Positions 42,341 to 54,432 of a stretch of 64,000 bases of DNA are shown here, piece by piece. The position numbers and the translations under genes were made by a program. The DNA lies in NCBI RefSeq assembly GCF_000204055.1, contig NW_006768765.1, forward strand, positions 2,925,601 through 2,989,600, written 5' to 3'. The notes under the pieces were generated by a model. The model ran no database searches. It saw only the letters and a list, made by a program, of their open reading frames with translations, and had not been told where the DNA came from. Position 1 is the stretch's first letter. Every line of letters begins with the position of its first letter. The stretch comes from Melampsora larici-populina 98AG31. Taxonomy: Eukaryota; Basidiomycota; Pucciniomycetes; Pucciniales; Melampsoraceae.

Positions 42341-45300
42341 ATGTGTAACAGCCACAAGCAGCCAACCATTGAGTCTTTCTTGACCACTGGGTATGAAACC
42401 GACGATGGTCCCGCTCCTCCTCCCCGTCGGTCTTCTCGTGTAGTCACTCCGGCCAGAAGAGTTCCAGGGATGATTATTCCCTCGTCCGACTCGCGACGTG
42501 GCATGGGTGACTTGTTCTCAGTCAGGGATGTCAGAGACGCCCATGTCCACCGTCGTCGAGAGCGATCTGCCTCCTTGCCTGGCGATGAAGTGTTTCGTGA
42601 ACCAGCACGTGGACGATCGAAGACTGTCTCATGTCCGGCATCTTCTGTAAGTCATCTTTTTTTACAATCTACAATTGTAATTTGTTTATTTGAATCTTAC
42701 CTTTATAATTCTTCATTGTTTATCTTCTAAACGCAGGCTACTGGCACAGGATCCTTCCGTGAACGCTCCCAATCAGTATCCGATGGTGGAATGGTCTCTT
42801 CTATGGTCTCTTCTTCTATTTCAAGGATCCTTGCTTCAAAAGGCAAGAAGAGCCAAGGATCTGGTCCTGTAAGTCCAGTACCATCTACTGAAAATCTCAT
42901 TTGATTTTCGATTGACAATCTTATGTTCCTATCGTTCATGTTTTTGAACACTATCTGTAGGTACCAATCCAATTGGGTCCAGTGATCGAAGTCGACTTAC
43001 AACAAGACTCGGATGAGGACAACTCGTGCCTCAGAAAACGCAAAAGGAATCAGGCTCCTGACGACTTTGACTGTCCATTCGAGTACTTTGGACCTCCCTG
43101 GCATTTGAAAAAAGATGTAAGTCTGATATCTTGCTCATATTGTCTTACAAAGCTTGTATTTGTATCTGTGTAGCTGACGATAAGTGATCTTGTAGGCAAA
43201 GGACCAACCGGGACTATCTCATACTTGTACCTGGTGTAACAAGGAGGTCCGAGTCAGTGCCAGCTCTTGAAGATCCAACCTCAAAGTGCACCAAGATGGT
43301 AATCCTGCACCTGGTAAGTCTGGAGCGGGGTGCCCACGTCGCAATCAGGCAATTGCCGCTGGCGCCAAGCTCCCTCCCACTGTGAATGAACTCCAAGCTC
43401 AGCGTCTCCAGCAAGATCATCAAACATCTCTTACTTCCTTTGTCAACGAACCACCGACCTTCTCCAATCGTACATTAAATCAATGTCTCTTGGTGTGGCA
43501 AGTGGCGCACACATTGCCTTTCATTCGTATCGAAGATACGATCCTTAAGTCAATAATGTATTGGCTACGACCTGATGCACGAGTTTTTGGACGAAAGTGG
43601 TCGGCCGAAGAGGCCAAACGACTGTATCTTTCGCTTCGTGGACTAGTCATTGAGAAGGAACTCAAGGTTTGAATTTCATCTCTTATCATTTCTTGACATT
43701 TCCCTTCTCCTTTCCTTTCATCTCCATTTATCTCGTCTTTTCATTGATATTCTTCCCTTCTCTTATTACAGGAACTGGACAGCAAGTTCTGTCTGATTCA
43801 AGATGTATGGACGGTGAAGGGAAATCTTCACGCATTCATTGGATCATCGGTCTCTTACGTTACGAAGGACTGGAAATATGTTGTCCGACATTTAAGTATG
43901 AAGTTAGTTGCATGGCATCACAACGGCAACTTGCTTGCTGAGCCCATGGTAACTGTATTAAAAAAGAACGATCTCTATAAAAAGATAAGTCCTTTGAAGT
44001 TTCTTTTTTCTTTTTTACTTTCATTTCATTTCAATTTAACTCGATATGCTGATTTATATTTCTTTATTACATGCTAGCCATGGCTTCTGACTCAGGAAGC
44101 AACAACTTCACCCTAGGCCGTGAGATGCATCGTCAGCTCCGTGAAGAAGGTTACAAATCAGGCCATGATCTCAGCTGGAATCCGAAATCGATGTCGATTC
44201 GTTGCTTCTGTCACAAAATGGGACTGATAGTCAAGGCCGGGCTGGACGCACTAGGTATGAAACCGAGGCGCATCCGCCACAACACCTTAGGTAGGTTTCC
44301 ACCGGTTGAAGTGTTGGCTTTGATCGAGGAGGAGGACGAGTTGGATGGCCTCAAGTCTGGATTGGAGGAATTAGAAGTTAATCAAAGTGAAAGTATGAGT
44401 GGAGATGATGATAATGACGAATTAGAAAGTAATCAGAGCAGCAAACCCAATGATTCAGATTCCAACGCTGACCCCCAAGAAGAAGATCACAAAGAAGAAG
44501 ACGAGCCAGAAAACTACCGTAACCGTAAGACCGCTTACCTCCTTGGGGATACTTATATGAAAGGTTTGAGTAATGATGTAAGTAATGTAATACCTTCTAT
44601 TGCTTACATTCACATGACTGAAATATCAATTTGGGACATATTACCTCTTACAGATGGATAAGGTGAACAAGAAGCTCACTCGCTCCAGTGGACACCGTGC
44701 AGATTTCAATCGACGCCGACATCAAGCTAATGTTCGACGTAAATTGGACGACTTACCTGCGCTGAAGGCTCTCTTGTCAGGCCACGGTATTTGGTGGGGA
44801 ATACAAGCTGAACGCTGGGAGCGGATGTGGGAGGCGCGCGATGTAAGTGTCTTACATATTCTATCAAAGCATTGATCCCCAGTTCAGTGAACAATTGAAC
44901 TAATTGTTTGATCTCTCTGTACTTCATTCAGCTCATTGATCGAGTCATGAGAGATGACTTGACCNNNNNNNNNNNNNNNNNNNNNNNNNNNNNNNNNNNN
45001 NNNNNNNNNNNNNNNNNNNNNNNNNNNNNNNNNNNNNNNNNNNNNNNNNNNNNNNNNNNNNNNNCACTACAAGAAAGATCGGTGGGGGATTGGCAGGCTA
45101 TGCAAGATATGTTGGACATACTCACAGTAAGTTTCTTATTTTTTGCTATTATCTTACATCGTGACTCCTGACTGATTAGACATTTCCTGACCGGGTCTGG
45201 GGATAGCCATACAAGATTCTGACTCGACAAATGGAAGGCGATAAACCTACAGGGTGTATGGTTATCGCCAAGTATGTGGAGCTCAAGTCCTTGATGGAAA

Positions 45301-46084
45301 GCCGATTAAATAATATGCACATCAACGACCCGCTCTATCCTATGGTGGACGTCATGATTGGAAAGATCAAAACTTATCTGGAGGAAGCTATTGGATGCGA
45401 CACCCTGGTTCTTGCTGCCGTCTTTCACCCAGGATTACGAGTCAGATTCTTTTCTCACGTTTTTGGAGAAGACTCGGCCAATCACCAGCGAGCCCAAGAA
45501 TTACTACAATCTGTATTCACTTCGCAACGAGATGCAACTGACGTTCAAAATCAACCAGTCTCTCCACCTTTGGCAATCAAGACTTCAAACAAAGATGTTG
45601 GACCATCCTTCCTTCATCTCTATGACGAAGTAGTCACCTCAAGCAACCTCAATGAGCTCGACCAATACCTTCAGGGTATTGACCCAATGGTATCGCCCGA
45701 TGTGAACAACCCAGATCATGCTCTGGAGTGGTGGAGTGTAAGCAATTTCTCGTCTTTCATCTTTTGTATACTTCATTACCAAAGCTGATCTCTGATCTCT
45801 TACAGACTCAAGAAGGTAAATACCCTGTCTTATCGACTTTGGCTCGGGACTACTTAGCAACACCTGCGGCATCCGGTGCCCCTGAAAGTTCCTTCTCAAT
45901 CGCGGGACGTGTATGTACAGCAGAACAAGGAGGATTAGTCCCTCGCTTGATTGAAATGTTGGTTAGTTGTCAAATATGGGTAATCGAAGGAATACCTTTG
46001 ACTGGTGACTTTGCAGAAGTGGGCAAAGTGATTGAATATGCCAAGAAGTTCCTGGTCAAGAAGACTAGACAAAATCAAAACTAA
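42341..46084 (+). pseudogene. hAT transposase with BED zinc finger, one nonsense codon (copy 2)
   Basis: Ten exons: 42341-42646, 42737-42868, 42961-43116, 43196-43666, 43772-43984, 44071-44577, 44654-44842, 44932-45126 (includes the N gap), 45207-45737, 45806-46084. All junctions are in phase 0, for about 990 residues. Domains: Ser/Arg-rich N-terminus, BED finger (HTCTWC ... SNLKVHQDGN), core with QDVWTVKGNLHAFIG, SDSGSNNFT and RCFCHKMGLIVKAGLDAL, an acidic insert, and the C-terminal hATC dimerisation domain (YPVLSTLARDYLATPAAS). A TGA at 43268-43270 lies inside the BED finger (SS-stop-RSNLK), created by a 3-nt insertion relative to copy 1. Intron 5 (43985-44070) has ATAAGT...TTAC borders instead of GT-AG. 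Otherwise the frame is open. Coding capacity is lost or reduced to a product starting after the finger. Confidence 0.88.
44965..45064. other. Assembly gap (100 N)
   Basis: A run of exactly 100 N, probably a placeholder. By comparison with copy 1 exon 8 the missing piece should encode about 20-25 residues (70 nt or so) of the transposase, so the true gap length probably differs from 100. Confidence 0.95.
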
Positions 46085-46475
46085 CTTGATACTCTTACCT
46101 TCTATTTATCTTATCTTCATTACACTCCTTTAAAAAGTTTCTATATAATGTTTACAGTTCAATTGTTTTCCCTTTGTCTTTTACAGTATTTCTCTACAGT
46201 CTTTACAGTACACTTTGTTTAAACATTGTCTCAGTCTCTTAATGTTTCTTTACGGTCTTTTCTTTACAGTTTTTTTACGTTCTCTTTTTAAGAAAATACA
46301 AAACCTTTTTTTTTGCCTGCAACGCTCCGAAGCGCTGCGAGAAAAAACTTCGCTTTTAGCTTCCCAAAACCCCCTGAACCCCAGACCCGCTGCCCTTAAC
46401 GCTGCCGGCTTTGAGACACCCCGTTCTGCGCAGCGCTTTCCAAATATGGCCTAGCAGCGCTGCGAGCCAGACTTG

Positions 46476-46881
46476 CGGATATGCACAAGCTATTTGCAGG
46501 CATTCAAAAATCCTTTGGTGGTAACTTAAACATGTCCATATTAACCTAGCCCCATAATTCGCTTGCTAAAGCTGTTCAAAAGGGAACATGATCAACAGGA
46601 TATGGACCTTATTTGCTCCCTCGTGCTCAATTGGGAGATATGGGTAGGTAGTGAAAGGATGCAGCAGTCTTAAGGAGAGCGCGAATGAGCTGCCAAGAGC
46701 TTCAGAACACCATTTATCTGGCTCTAATCTTGCCAATACACAACCATTTTTGTTGCGCAGTACTCGCAGGCAATTGATATCTATTATTCAACACAGTTGA
46801 ATTATCTCATTCTTCGCATGAAACAAACGACAAATCAGGCTAATTCATAAGCAAAAGATAAAAATACGCAAAAATTTATAT
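46476..46881. other. Spacer between hAT copy 2 and CBM19-like copy 3
   Basis: About 400 nt, holding the 7-bp right target duplication and then AT-rich sequence that should include the 3' untranslated region of the minus-strand CBM19-like pseudogene. No other feature is seen. Confidence 0.45.
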
Positions 46882-47893
46882 TCATTCCTCAACACAGTCT
46901 TCATCCTCCGAGTTACTGGTAGAGTTAATTGAAACACTGGAATTAGCATCAATGGCGGCCTGGGGGTCGGTTAAGTTGGCAGAAACAACAGGGCTCGAGG
47001 TGGAAGCTTTCGCGTTGTCTGTTTTGGTAGCTTTAGACGCGGCGGCGAATGAGTTGTCAGCATCATCGACTGGGTTCGTCGCGTTTAAGGCAGAGGAGCT
47101 CTGCGCATCGGCACCTGTGGACTCAGCTGAAGGGACATTTTCTGCGTCAGTGTTATTGGCGGTTGAAGTTGCGTTTAGATCAGGGGTAGCATCAGACGCG
47201 TTGGTGTTCATAGACATAGTATTGTTGCTCATGTCTCCCATTCCCATGTCAGTTCCATTGAGTGAGGGGGCATCAGCAATGGGTGAGGTCGAGTTAGATC
47301 CAGCAGGTGTTTCAGTTCCGTCTCCTTTGACGCCACCTTGGACTCCGGTATTAGAAATTCGGGCAGCAGCATCGGCAGGGGTAGCTATAGAGAATAGAGA
47401 ACAAGAATTAGCATACAGGATTGTAGAGAATCAACGTATAAGAAGCACTTGGTTGGAAACTCACTGCAAGTAGGAACAGAGCCAGGCTTCAATAACAAAG
47501 CTAGAGATGCAAAAAGGAGAGAATAAGATTGTATATCAGTTGATGATTCAAGTAAAGATATCAATATATCAGAAATCAGAAACTCACGTAATTCAAAGCA
47601 AACAGTAGGTGGGGAGCAACCAAGGCTAACATATTTTCCGGAAACACATTGGGCAAAACCACCTTGAAGACAAGCATGATCGCCTTCATTACAAGAGGTT
47701 CCCATCGTCATAGTCATTTAGCGTTGAGACCTTGAGCTAGCTTTCCATTGTTGAGTAGAACATCAGGTGTGATAGCTCTTCGCTGAAGATCTTGTGGATG
47801 AGCAGGGACAAGTACAGAATCAAGGCTACCAGGGCGAGTGATAACTCGGTTGGCGATAATTGCAGCAATGATGAAGCAGTTCAAAGTGTGCAT
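46882..47893 (-). pseudogene. Secreted CBM19-like protein, copy 3, frameshifted and without its promoter
   Basis: Exons 47893-47588, 47500-47465 (36 nt) and 47384-46882 correspond one to one to copies 1 and 2, with intact splice sites. The signal peptide (MHTLNCFIIAAIIANRV), dibasic LQRRA, six cysteines and Asn/Ser/Thr-rich tail ending CVEE are all recognisable. A 5-nt deletion after GLNAK (about 47715) shifts the frame to an immediate TGA, so the secreted form cannot be made. A downstream ATG at 47717 would give a product without signal peptide. Upstream of the ATG only unrelated GC-rich sequence is present, so the promoter block shared by copies 1 and 2 is missing. Non-functional by both criteria. 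Confidence 0.85.
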
Positions 47894-50093
47894 GGTGTTT
47901 AGATCATACAAGTCATACACCACGGGGGGATCCTTGGTCAGAAGTTGATCCTGACTGGTCTTGAAAACGTCGGATCGTATTCTGACCCGAAGCTCGCCCC
48001 TGGGTAGACCGACGGCCACCCCGGGCTGGCCTTCCTCGGCTGCCCCTGTTCGAGCCCAGAACAGCCTGCAGCCTGACTAGTAGTCGCGCCATGCGGACCC
48101 ATAGGCGGCCTGTTTGGCCAGCAGTCGGTATTGCACGGCACCTTCTCAAAACTGACTGCTGAGCCATGCAGGACAGGGCAGGACAGACTTCGCAAAGCCT
48201 CCCCTGCGTACAAGTTTTTCTTGTGTCGCGTGCTCCCCCCTGGGTTCAGGTCTTTCTCGCGTGCTGTCTTGAGATACAAGATGCCCACTCCTTTGGTTTC
48301 CCCCCCAAGCATCATCCTCAAGTTTGAGTTTTCGTCTTTTGAAGAATTTATAACTTCTCAGTCACCTTCACAGTTTTCAACTGCTCTCAATTACCTTCGC
48401 TCTACAAGTTGTGTGTCAAGGGGCCTCTATACACTAAGGCGTAAGCAGTTACTCTCAACTATTTCACATTCATCTTTCAAGTGAGATTCATCCATTCCTG
48501 TTCCGTACAATAATCGATTTCCCAGGAACCAAGAAGAGAAGTGTGAGTAAGTCAGGTGTTTCAATGCTCTTTAACAAGTTTCAAGCCCTCACCTATCTTC
48601 TTTTGTATTCCCATTAAATCATATTCTCACCTCCACTCTCTCCTAACCTCTTCAAATGCTATTTAAAAAGTGAACTGTTGATTTTGGATCGAGTAATAAG
48701 TCGTGGTAAGGAAGAAGACAGACCTTCTGGAAGTCGTTCTCTACCATTCTTTTGCATCAAGACATGTGCATTAAGATGATTTCATGTTTCATATGCTTTG
48801 GTACAACCAGGATACATAGAACCGTAAAGTCTCTCGATCTATATTTTTGAAAAAGCAAAGGAAAATTAAACCGTTGTTCAATTCCTTTCGCTTTAAGTTT
48901 TGGCTCTTTGCAGACCAGTCACAGTCCTACATGTTTCAAATAATCTTGCTGGGTCTAAAATGTTAGTTAAATAGGAAACAAACAGACTTCTTCAAATCTT
49001 CTCCTTGGTCGTTTTTGTTGTGAAGGTGCGGGTTGTAAACAAAACGCTTTCCAATACTGATATTCTTCAATATGAGACGAAATTCGATGAGGAGAGATCG
49101 AATGATTTGAAGTATGTAGTTTGATTAACAGTTTCTGTGTAAGAATTTGATTTATTCCAAAAAAACGCTTCCGATTTAATTCTTTTTGAATCATGTTGTA
49201 GAACTCGAGATTTCTTGGGACTAGATAAAGGATGAGGAAGAGGAGATTGTTTCCTTTTTGATCGTTTTTTGTTATTCCTTTGTTGATGATTGGAATCTCG
49301 CCACAATTGACAGAGAAATCAATCAGACTTCAATCATATTGAAAGTCCAAAAAATGTTTTCATTTCTTTTTCAATGATCTCTCCATTCAGTCGTTTGTTC
49401 AATACAATAGTTTCTTCCACTGTTTGAGTTCCCCCCCTAGTAATGCACTCCGCTTTATGCCCGCTATGAACCGTTTTGGATCGTCACAGCTGCTCATGCC
49501 CCAATTGAATTACCAGCGCGGATGAGGCGCATTGGGGTTTGGCCCCGAGAGAATGAGTCTCTTCGGGTTTTGAACATAGCCTGCTGACCGTCAAAGGGTC
49601 GCGCAAGGCCAAACCTCAGGCGCGACAAAGCCGCCCTCATGCTGGGCGGCCAGGCCTCCTTTTGTTTGGCACACGGTCGTCGCCAAACTGGCTACCCGCA
49701 GGCCGTCAGTCTCCCCGCAACGATCGGCGGTCTGCTGGCGGCCGGCTGGGACAACCATTTGGCGGTCAGGGTGCCCCCGTGGTGTACAAGTTAAGAGCAA
49801 ACCCGGTTCGCCCAAAAGTATTCAAATTTTGGGCAAAATCGGTTTAAACCCTTAATTATTTGTTTTGTTACCCAGCTGCTTCACCCCTAATACAACCCCT
49901 GACTCTTATTCCACAAATCTATTGAACAAATCTGTCGTCCAACCACCCACAACAGCCCACAACCAATTCCCATCTCTCCCAGTACCATCAACTTTGACTG
50001 TTCCATTATCACCACAACCTTCTGTTTTATCTTATCAATCATCATTGTCAAATAAATCATCAATTTCACCAAGTCCATGATACATATCATCTA
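47894..50093. other. 2.2 kb without a supported gene; two GC-rich patches
   Basis: Two GC-rich islands (about 47940-48250 and about 49490-49800) contrast with AT-rich surroundings. Both contain the word cccccgtggtgta near an edge (47923 in reverse complement; 49777). They could be remnants of one GC-rich non-autonomous element. Open frames here (48131-48484, 49067-49306) have no domain. A Ser/Pro/Thr-rich frame at 49865-50080 stops just before the Tc1-like element and may be a broken gene end, but it is not supportable. Confidence 0.35.
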
Positions 50094-50311
50094 CTACCTT
50101 TGCTAAAAAAGTTGACCGGGTCGACCACTGATGAAAGAGAAGTGAGCTCGAATTTGGCCGCAGCCTGCTGTGCAGCTGCTGCGCAGGTCCCCAAAATCCA
50201 AATCCGATGCACCCAAAAAAACTTCAGGGTCCCAAAATCACAGCCTGCAGCCTGTATTCAACTCCACCTCATCCTCACCGTCACTATTCTTGATTTGATT
50301 TTTTGCATCAA

Positions 50312-51523
50312 ATGCCATATCGTTATTATTCACCAGACATCAAAGTCCTGGCGGTGACTTGGCGACTACGAGGACTCCCTAGGTCAATCATTCGACGCCG
50401 ACTGAAACAGCCCATATCTGAACGTTCATTTCGGCGATGGATGGCTCTTTACCGCCACACTTGAGCCGTTATCCGAGATCCTCATGATTACCAGCAAAGA
50501 GGTCGACACCGAGTTTTGAATAACAATGATCGTCAATTCATGGAAAGAATCATCGACGAGAATCCATCACTTTTCCTGGACGAGGTGCGGGAACAGCTTT
50601 ACAATGCACACGGAATAATGCCCTCAAAAAGTACAATCCAACTTGAACTTCGATCCCGCCTACTTATCAGTTTGAAGAAAGCCGCAGTGAGCAATGTTCG
50701 GAAGAATGTCTGGGCTAAACTCCAATGGATGAATGAACACATGGACACTCCTTCTCATTTTATGGTGTTCACTGGTGTGTACACTCTCTTCTCTATATTA
50801 TTTTCTTTGATAATTGATTCTCTTCCTTTTTTATTTTGATTTCATTACATCTGCATAGATGAGAGTGCGATCTGCGGGCGTGATCTCCTGCGAGTACGAC
50901 AGCGAGCAAAAATTGGGTCACGAACTAGTCGCAATGTTCCCAAACTCTATCGGAGTCGCTTCTCACTCCTCCCTGCGATTAGTTACCACGGCATCTTGGC
51001 TCTATCGGTGGTAGAGGGCTCGGTTAAACGAAAACGCTTTGAGCAGTTTCTCGAATACAATCTGGTAGGTTGCATCCTCATCTATATTAATCTCTTCACT
51101 AATCTCTTGCATGATAACTCAGCTCCCCCGCATGAATCGATACCCAGCTCCCAACAGTATACTTGTCCTGGATAACGCATCCATCCATCATGGTGGGCAC
51201 ATTCGTGAGCTATGTGAAAGAAAAGGTTTGTTTTTCATCTTCCATCTCGCCTCAGTTCCTCTTGAGTGTCTACTCTTTACTAACAAGTGTGGTTGGTAGG
51301 TGTTCTCCTCCGATATCTACCTGCCTATTGTCCAGAGTTGAATCCGATTGAATTAGGATTCAACGTCTTGAAATATCGTCTTCGTAGGTCCCAAATTCTG
51401 TCTCACACTAGAAACCCTAAGGAACCGATACGTAAGGCAGCCATGGAAACATTCGATGCCACCTTAACAAAAAAACTTTACCGTCGCTCCGGATATCGCA
51501 TGTCTCAAGATGTACATGTCTAA
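50312..51523 (+). pseudogene. Tc1-like transposase (DD34E) with one nonsense codon
   Basis: Starts MPYRYYSPDIKVLAV at 50312. The N-terminal helix-turn-helix region (LRGLPRSIIRRRLKQPISER) is cut by TGA at 50462-50464 (RHT-stop-AVIRD), after about 50 residues. The remainder is intact across three introns (near 50775-50858, 51066-51120 and 51226-51299). Catalytic residues: first Asp in DESAICG, second in LVLDNASIHH, Glu in CPELNPIEL, with 34 residues between the second and third, the Tc1 spacing. The near-perfect TIRs show the element moved recently, so the nonsense change is young, or transposase comes from a sister copy. Initiation at a later ATG (50538) would lose the DNA-binding domain. Confidence 0.82.
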
Positions 51524-52542
51524 ATGTTGAATTTGTCAATCAACTTTCTCAAAAAAATCATTTCAATTCGCCAATTAGCTCAATCAAAACCTTGCAACAA
51601 TCTCATCTGCCATCGATATCATTCCTAAACTTATCCTCAGTTGTTATCTTTTTATCTAACTTTTTTCACATGTTGAAGAACGGGTATGAGGATTGAAGTG
51701 AACAAATTTGCAATGTATCACTTTGGTAAACCTTTGTTGTGAACTCAAACCAAATCAAGAGACACATTGAGTGATAGAAAAGCCCAACCCATTCTGGATT
51801 GGCCTTGCAGTAGTCCAAGACTGATGAGTAAGAGTGACAAAGAAAACAATCGATTGTTAAATCGTTTGTTAAATAGAACGATCAACCAAAATGGAATCGA
51901 TCACAGATCGATCAACCAAAAGATTCAATAGTGAATCAATCATTACTTACATCCATCACTTGAATGATGGCTGATCAGGATATTTCTCTCAGATCGTCAT
52001 GGTGAGAGTGCGATCTCAAAAATAATCGCATCCAAGCTCTAAGTTCTATGCGATCAGTTTTGAAATCATCTTGGGAGTCCTCAAATCGCATTTACTCGAT
52101 CACAACACCGCAGCAAAGATTTCAACAGGTTCTTGACCTTCATCTCCTTGTTCTCATGTTGTTTGTTGTGTTTTGACTCGGTGAGAATAAAAATCAATAC
52201 TATGTTACCAAAAAAAACTTTGAGTGCCAACTTGTTAGGTCAATCGATCATTACATGCATCATTCAAATGATGCATGATCTTTCTCTTGTATCATTAATA
52301 TGAGAGTGCGATTTCAAAGATGATGGCAATTGTGTTGAAAAGGATCAGAGTGCTCATAAATAATAATCTCCTATTTTACTGAGTTCTCACTATCTGCTGA
52401 GACAAGATAGATTTGTATGTCGTTTCAAATTTCATTTGATCTTGGGTTAAATAGAATCAAAGGGGGAATCTGTAAGAGAACAAGTGGAAGCGTATGTATT
52501 TGAATTGAACTTGATCGGGGGGTGAGATTTTACTTGAGGATA

Positions 52543-54192
52543 TCATCTTCGAACTGCCTTTCTTTGCTGACGGCAGCGTTTTTTGTATTTTTGAGCGTTG
52601 GTGTAGAGTGTGTTGATGGCTATCTTGTTGAGGCCTTTCTCAGCAAGATCTTCGCGAGGTAAATCTTCTTTATTGATATGCCTGTAATCACTCACTCCCG
52701 CATCTCTTAACATCTGCCTGGTCTCTGTATGAAGGTCAGGAGGTAAGGTACAAAAGTCCAGAAAGCCGTCAATGCCATTTGGTCCCGAAGGGTCGTAAAC
52801 AATTGGTGGGGATGATGAGGGAGGAGGAGAGGTGACTGGTTGTTCAGGTTGGTTAGAATGATTAGGATTGGCGCGATGATGATCCGGAGCAGCTGAAGTT
52901 GGCTTTTGAGGTGATCGAGCGGTCTCAATGGCGTTTACCACACCAACAAATAGATTAGCAATCGATGAGGCATCAAAGGGATGCCCACTGCCAGCTGGTG
53001 TGTCTCTTGAAGCCTTGTCCTTTTTCTTGATTAAGTCGTATTTCATGTGAGCCGGAGGATGATCAAAATCAACCTCATCATCATTCTGACATATAAAGAT
53101 GTCAGCTTCTTTGACCTAAAGACAGTGACAAAGGCAAACAACTTACTCGATGTTTGGCCCACTCTGTAGCTTTGTCTAGCGTCAGAGCAAAATATCGAGT
53201 TGGATTCTTTGGGTCTATTATGGGGGCATAGTCATCATTGTAATTCACTTCTAGCTTATGAAGCTTCACAAGCTCAGCAGCCCATTTATTCTCCGGAGAC
53301 ATAGCCTTCTCAGAGGTTATGGTTGAATCAGAATCGTAATTCTCCTCTTTGTACTGATAGTTCAAAGAGCATCAGCAATTTTCAAAGGTGTGTACTTGAA
53401 GGAAAGGGTAGATCACTCTACTTACATGTTCAGACTGATAATCATCAGAGCCAGATGCGTGCTCGTCCTTCTTTTTGGATGGTCCTCGTTTCCGCTTGCG
53501 CTCAGCTATTTTTTGCTCTGCCAAGGCAGTAATGACTTCGGCTCGAGCAGCCTGGAAAGGGAACTGATGTGAGCTTTGAATCAATCTGGGAAGAAAGATA
53601 GAACTTGCCCGTTTTTTCTGTTCCTTGACTTTGTTTGGATGAAGGGCCACATAGCAAAGTCCAGCCTCTTTTTTCGGATAGTGACCATGCGCTTCTTCAA
53701 CCCAGGTCTGAACATTCTCGGCCGTTAACAATTTGCGAGTATTGTTTGTTCCTTTGGGAAAATTTTGAGTTTTTGAAATAAAGGCTGTCCACTTTCCAGA
53801 GTCCTTGAAAATCGACTTCTTGATCAATGGTGTCATTGATTTTCCAGTAGCAATGTTGATTGCTGCTTCAGCACATGCAGCCTTCAGTTGTTCCAAGTCA
53901 AATTGAGTTGAGCTCCAGTGAACCGCACAGTGTGTGCCCTTATAAAGTGCAAAACCCGACTTTTCCTCCTTGTCTAGTACAAAGAATTCACAATCAAAAT
54001 AAAAAACAAACTCTTCATTCTCCTCAGGTTGGAGTGGTCCTCTTTCAGCTGCTGTTGGTGATGTCTGTGGAATCAAAGTGTGATCAAAAACAAATCAGAC
54101 AGTGCATTAATCAAATGTTGAAGCAAAAGCATGGAGAAATATAACCATACCTCAGGTAAATCCAGAGTCAAATCCAGAAAGAGAGGGTTCAT
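52543..54192 (-). CDS. Accessory protein of unknown function carried by the Tc1-like element
   Basis: Starts at ATG 54192 (MNPLFLDLTLDLPE). Exons are 54192-54151, 54064 to about 53612, about 53551-53426, 53353-53147 and 53085-52543, giving roughly 450 residues without a stop. The second intron seems to be GC-AG (GCAAGT...CCAG). The N-terminal half is a compact globular-looking domain with alternating aromatic strands (EFVFYFDCEFFVLDKEEK, FALYKGTHCAVHWSS, GKWTAFISKTQNFPKG). A basic nuclear-localisation-like run (RKRKRGPSKKKD) follows, then an acidic linker, a Pro/Ser-rich segment and a C-terminal helical domain (DFCTLPPDLHTETRQML ... QKYKKRCRQQRKAVRR). I do not recognise the family. It does not resemble any transposase or known Tc1 partner. 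It is convergent with the transposase. Unlike the transposase, its frame is unbroken, which suggests it is or was under selection. Confidence 0.7.
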
Positions 54193-54432
54193 GTGGGGGT
54201 GTAAAACCATGTTGATTTAAGAAAATATCAATATATGAATGGAATGGGACCCAGGGGGTTGAAACCAATCCTACAGCAGGCTGTGATTTTGGGACCCTGA
54301 AGTTTTTTTGGGTGCATCGGATTTGGATTTTGGGGACCTGCGCAGCAGCTGCACAGCAGGCTGCGGCCAAATTCGAGCTCACTTCTCTTTCATCAGCGGT
54401 CGACCCGGTCAACTTTTTTAGCAAAGGTAGTA

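Larger units (their letters stand above)
41454..46475. mobile_element. hAT transposon, copy 2 (about 5 kb, contains assembly gap)
   Basis: Terminal inverted repeats CAAGTCTGGCTCACAGCGC and the reverse complement of CAAGTCTGGCTCGCAGCGC. The flanking duplication is CGGATAT (41447-41453 and 46476-46482), 7 bp. The subterminal zones are GC-rich, with repeated gcagcgc and gcgctgc words, contrasting with the AT-rich interior. It is the same family as 11313-15894, in the opposite orientation. It carries a 114-bp minisatellite not found in copy 1, the transposase pseudogene and a 100-N gap. Confidence 0.9.
50094..54430. mobile_element. Tc1-like transposon with long TIRs and a second gene (4337 bp)
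   Basis: Terminal inverted repeats of 155 bp (50094-50248 and 54276-54430), starting CTACCTTTGCTAAAAAAG and differing at a single base, so the insertion is recent. It is flanked by TA on both sides (50092-50093, 54431-54432). It contains a DD34E transposase gene on plus (50312-51523) and an unrelated multi-exon gene on minus (52543-54192), arranged convergently. The middle (51540-52520) is AT-rich and has an internal duplication: the block with gatggctgatcagg...gagagtgcgatctcaaa near 51970 recurs in varied form near 52270. Confidence 0.9.
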
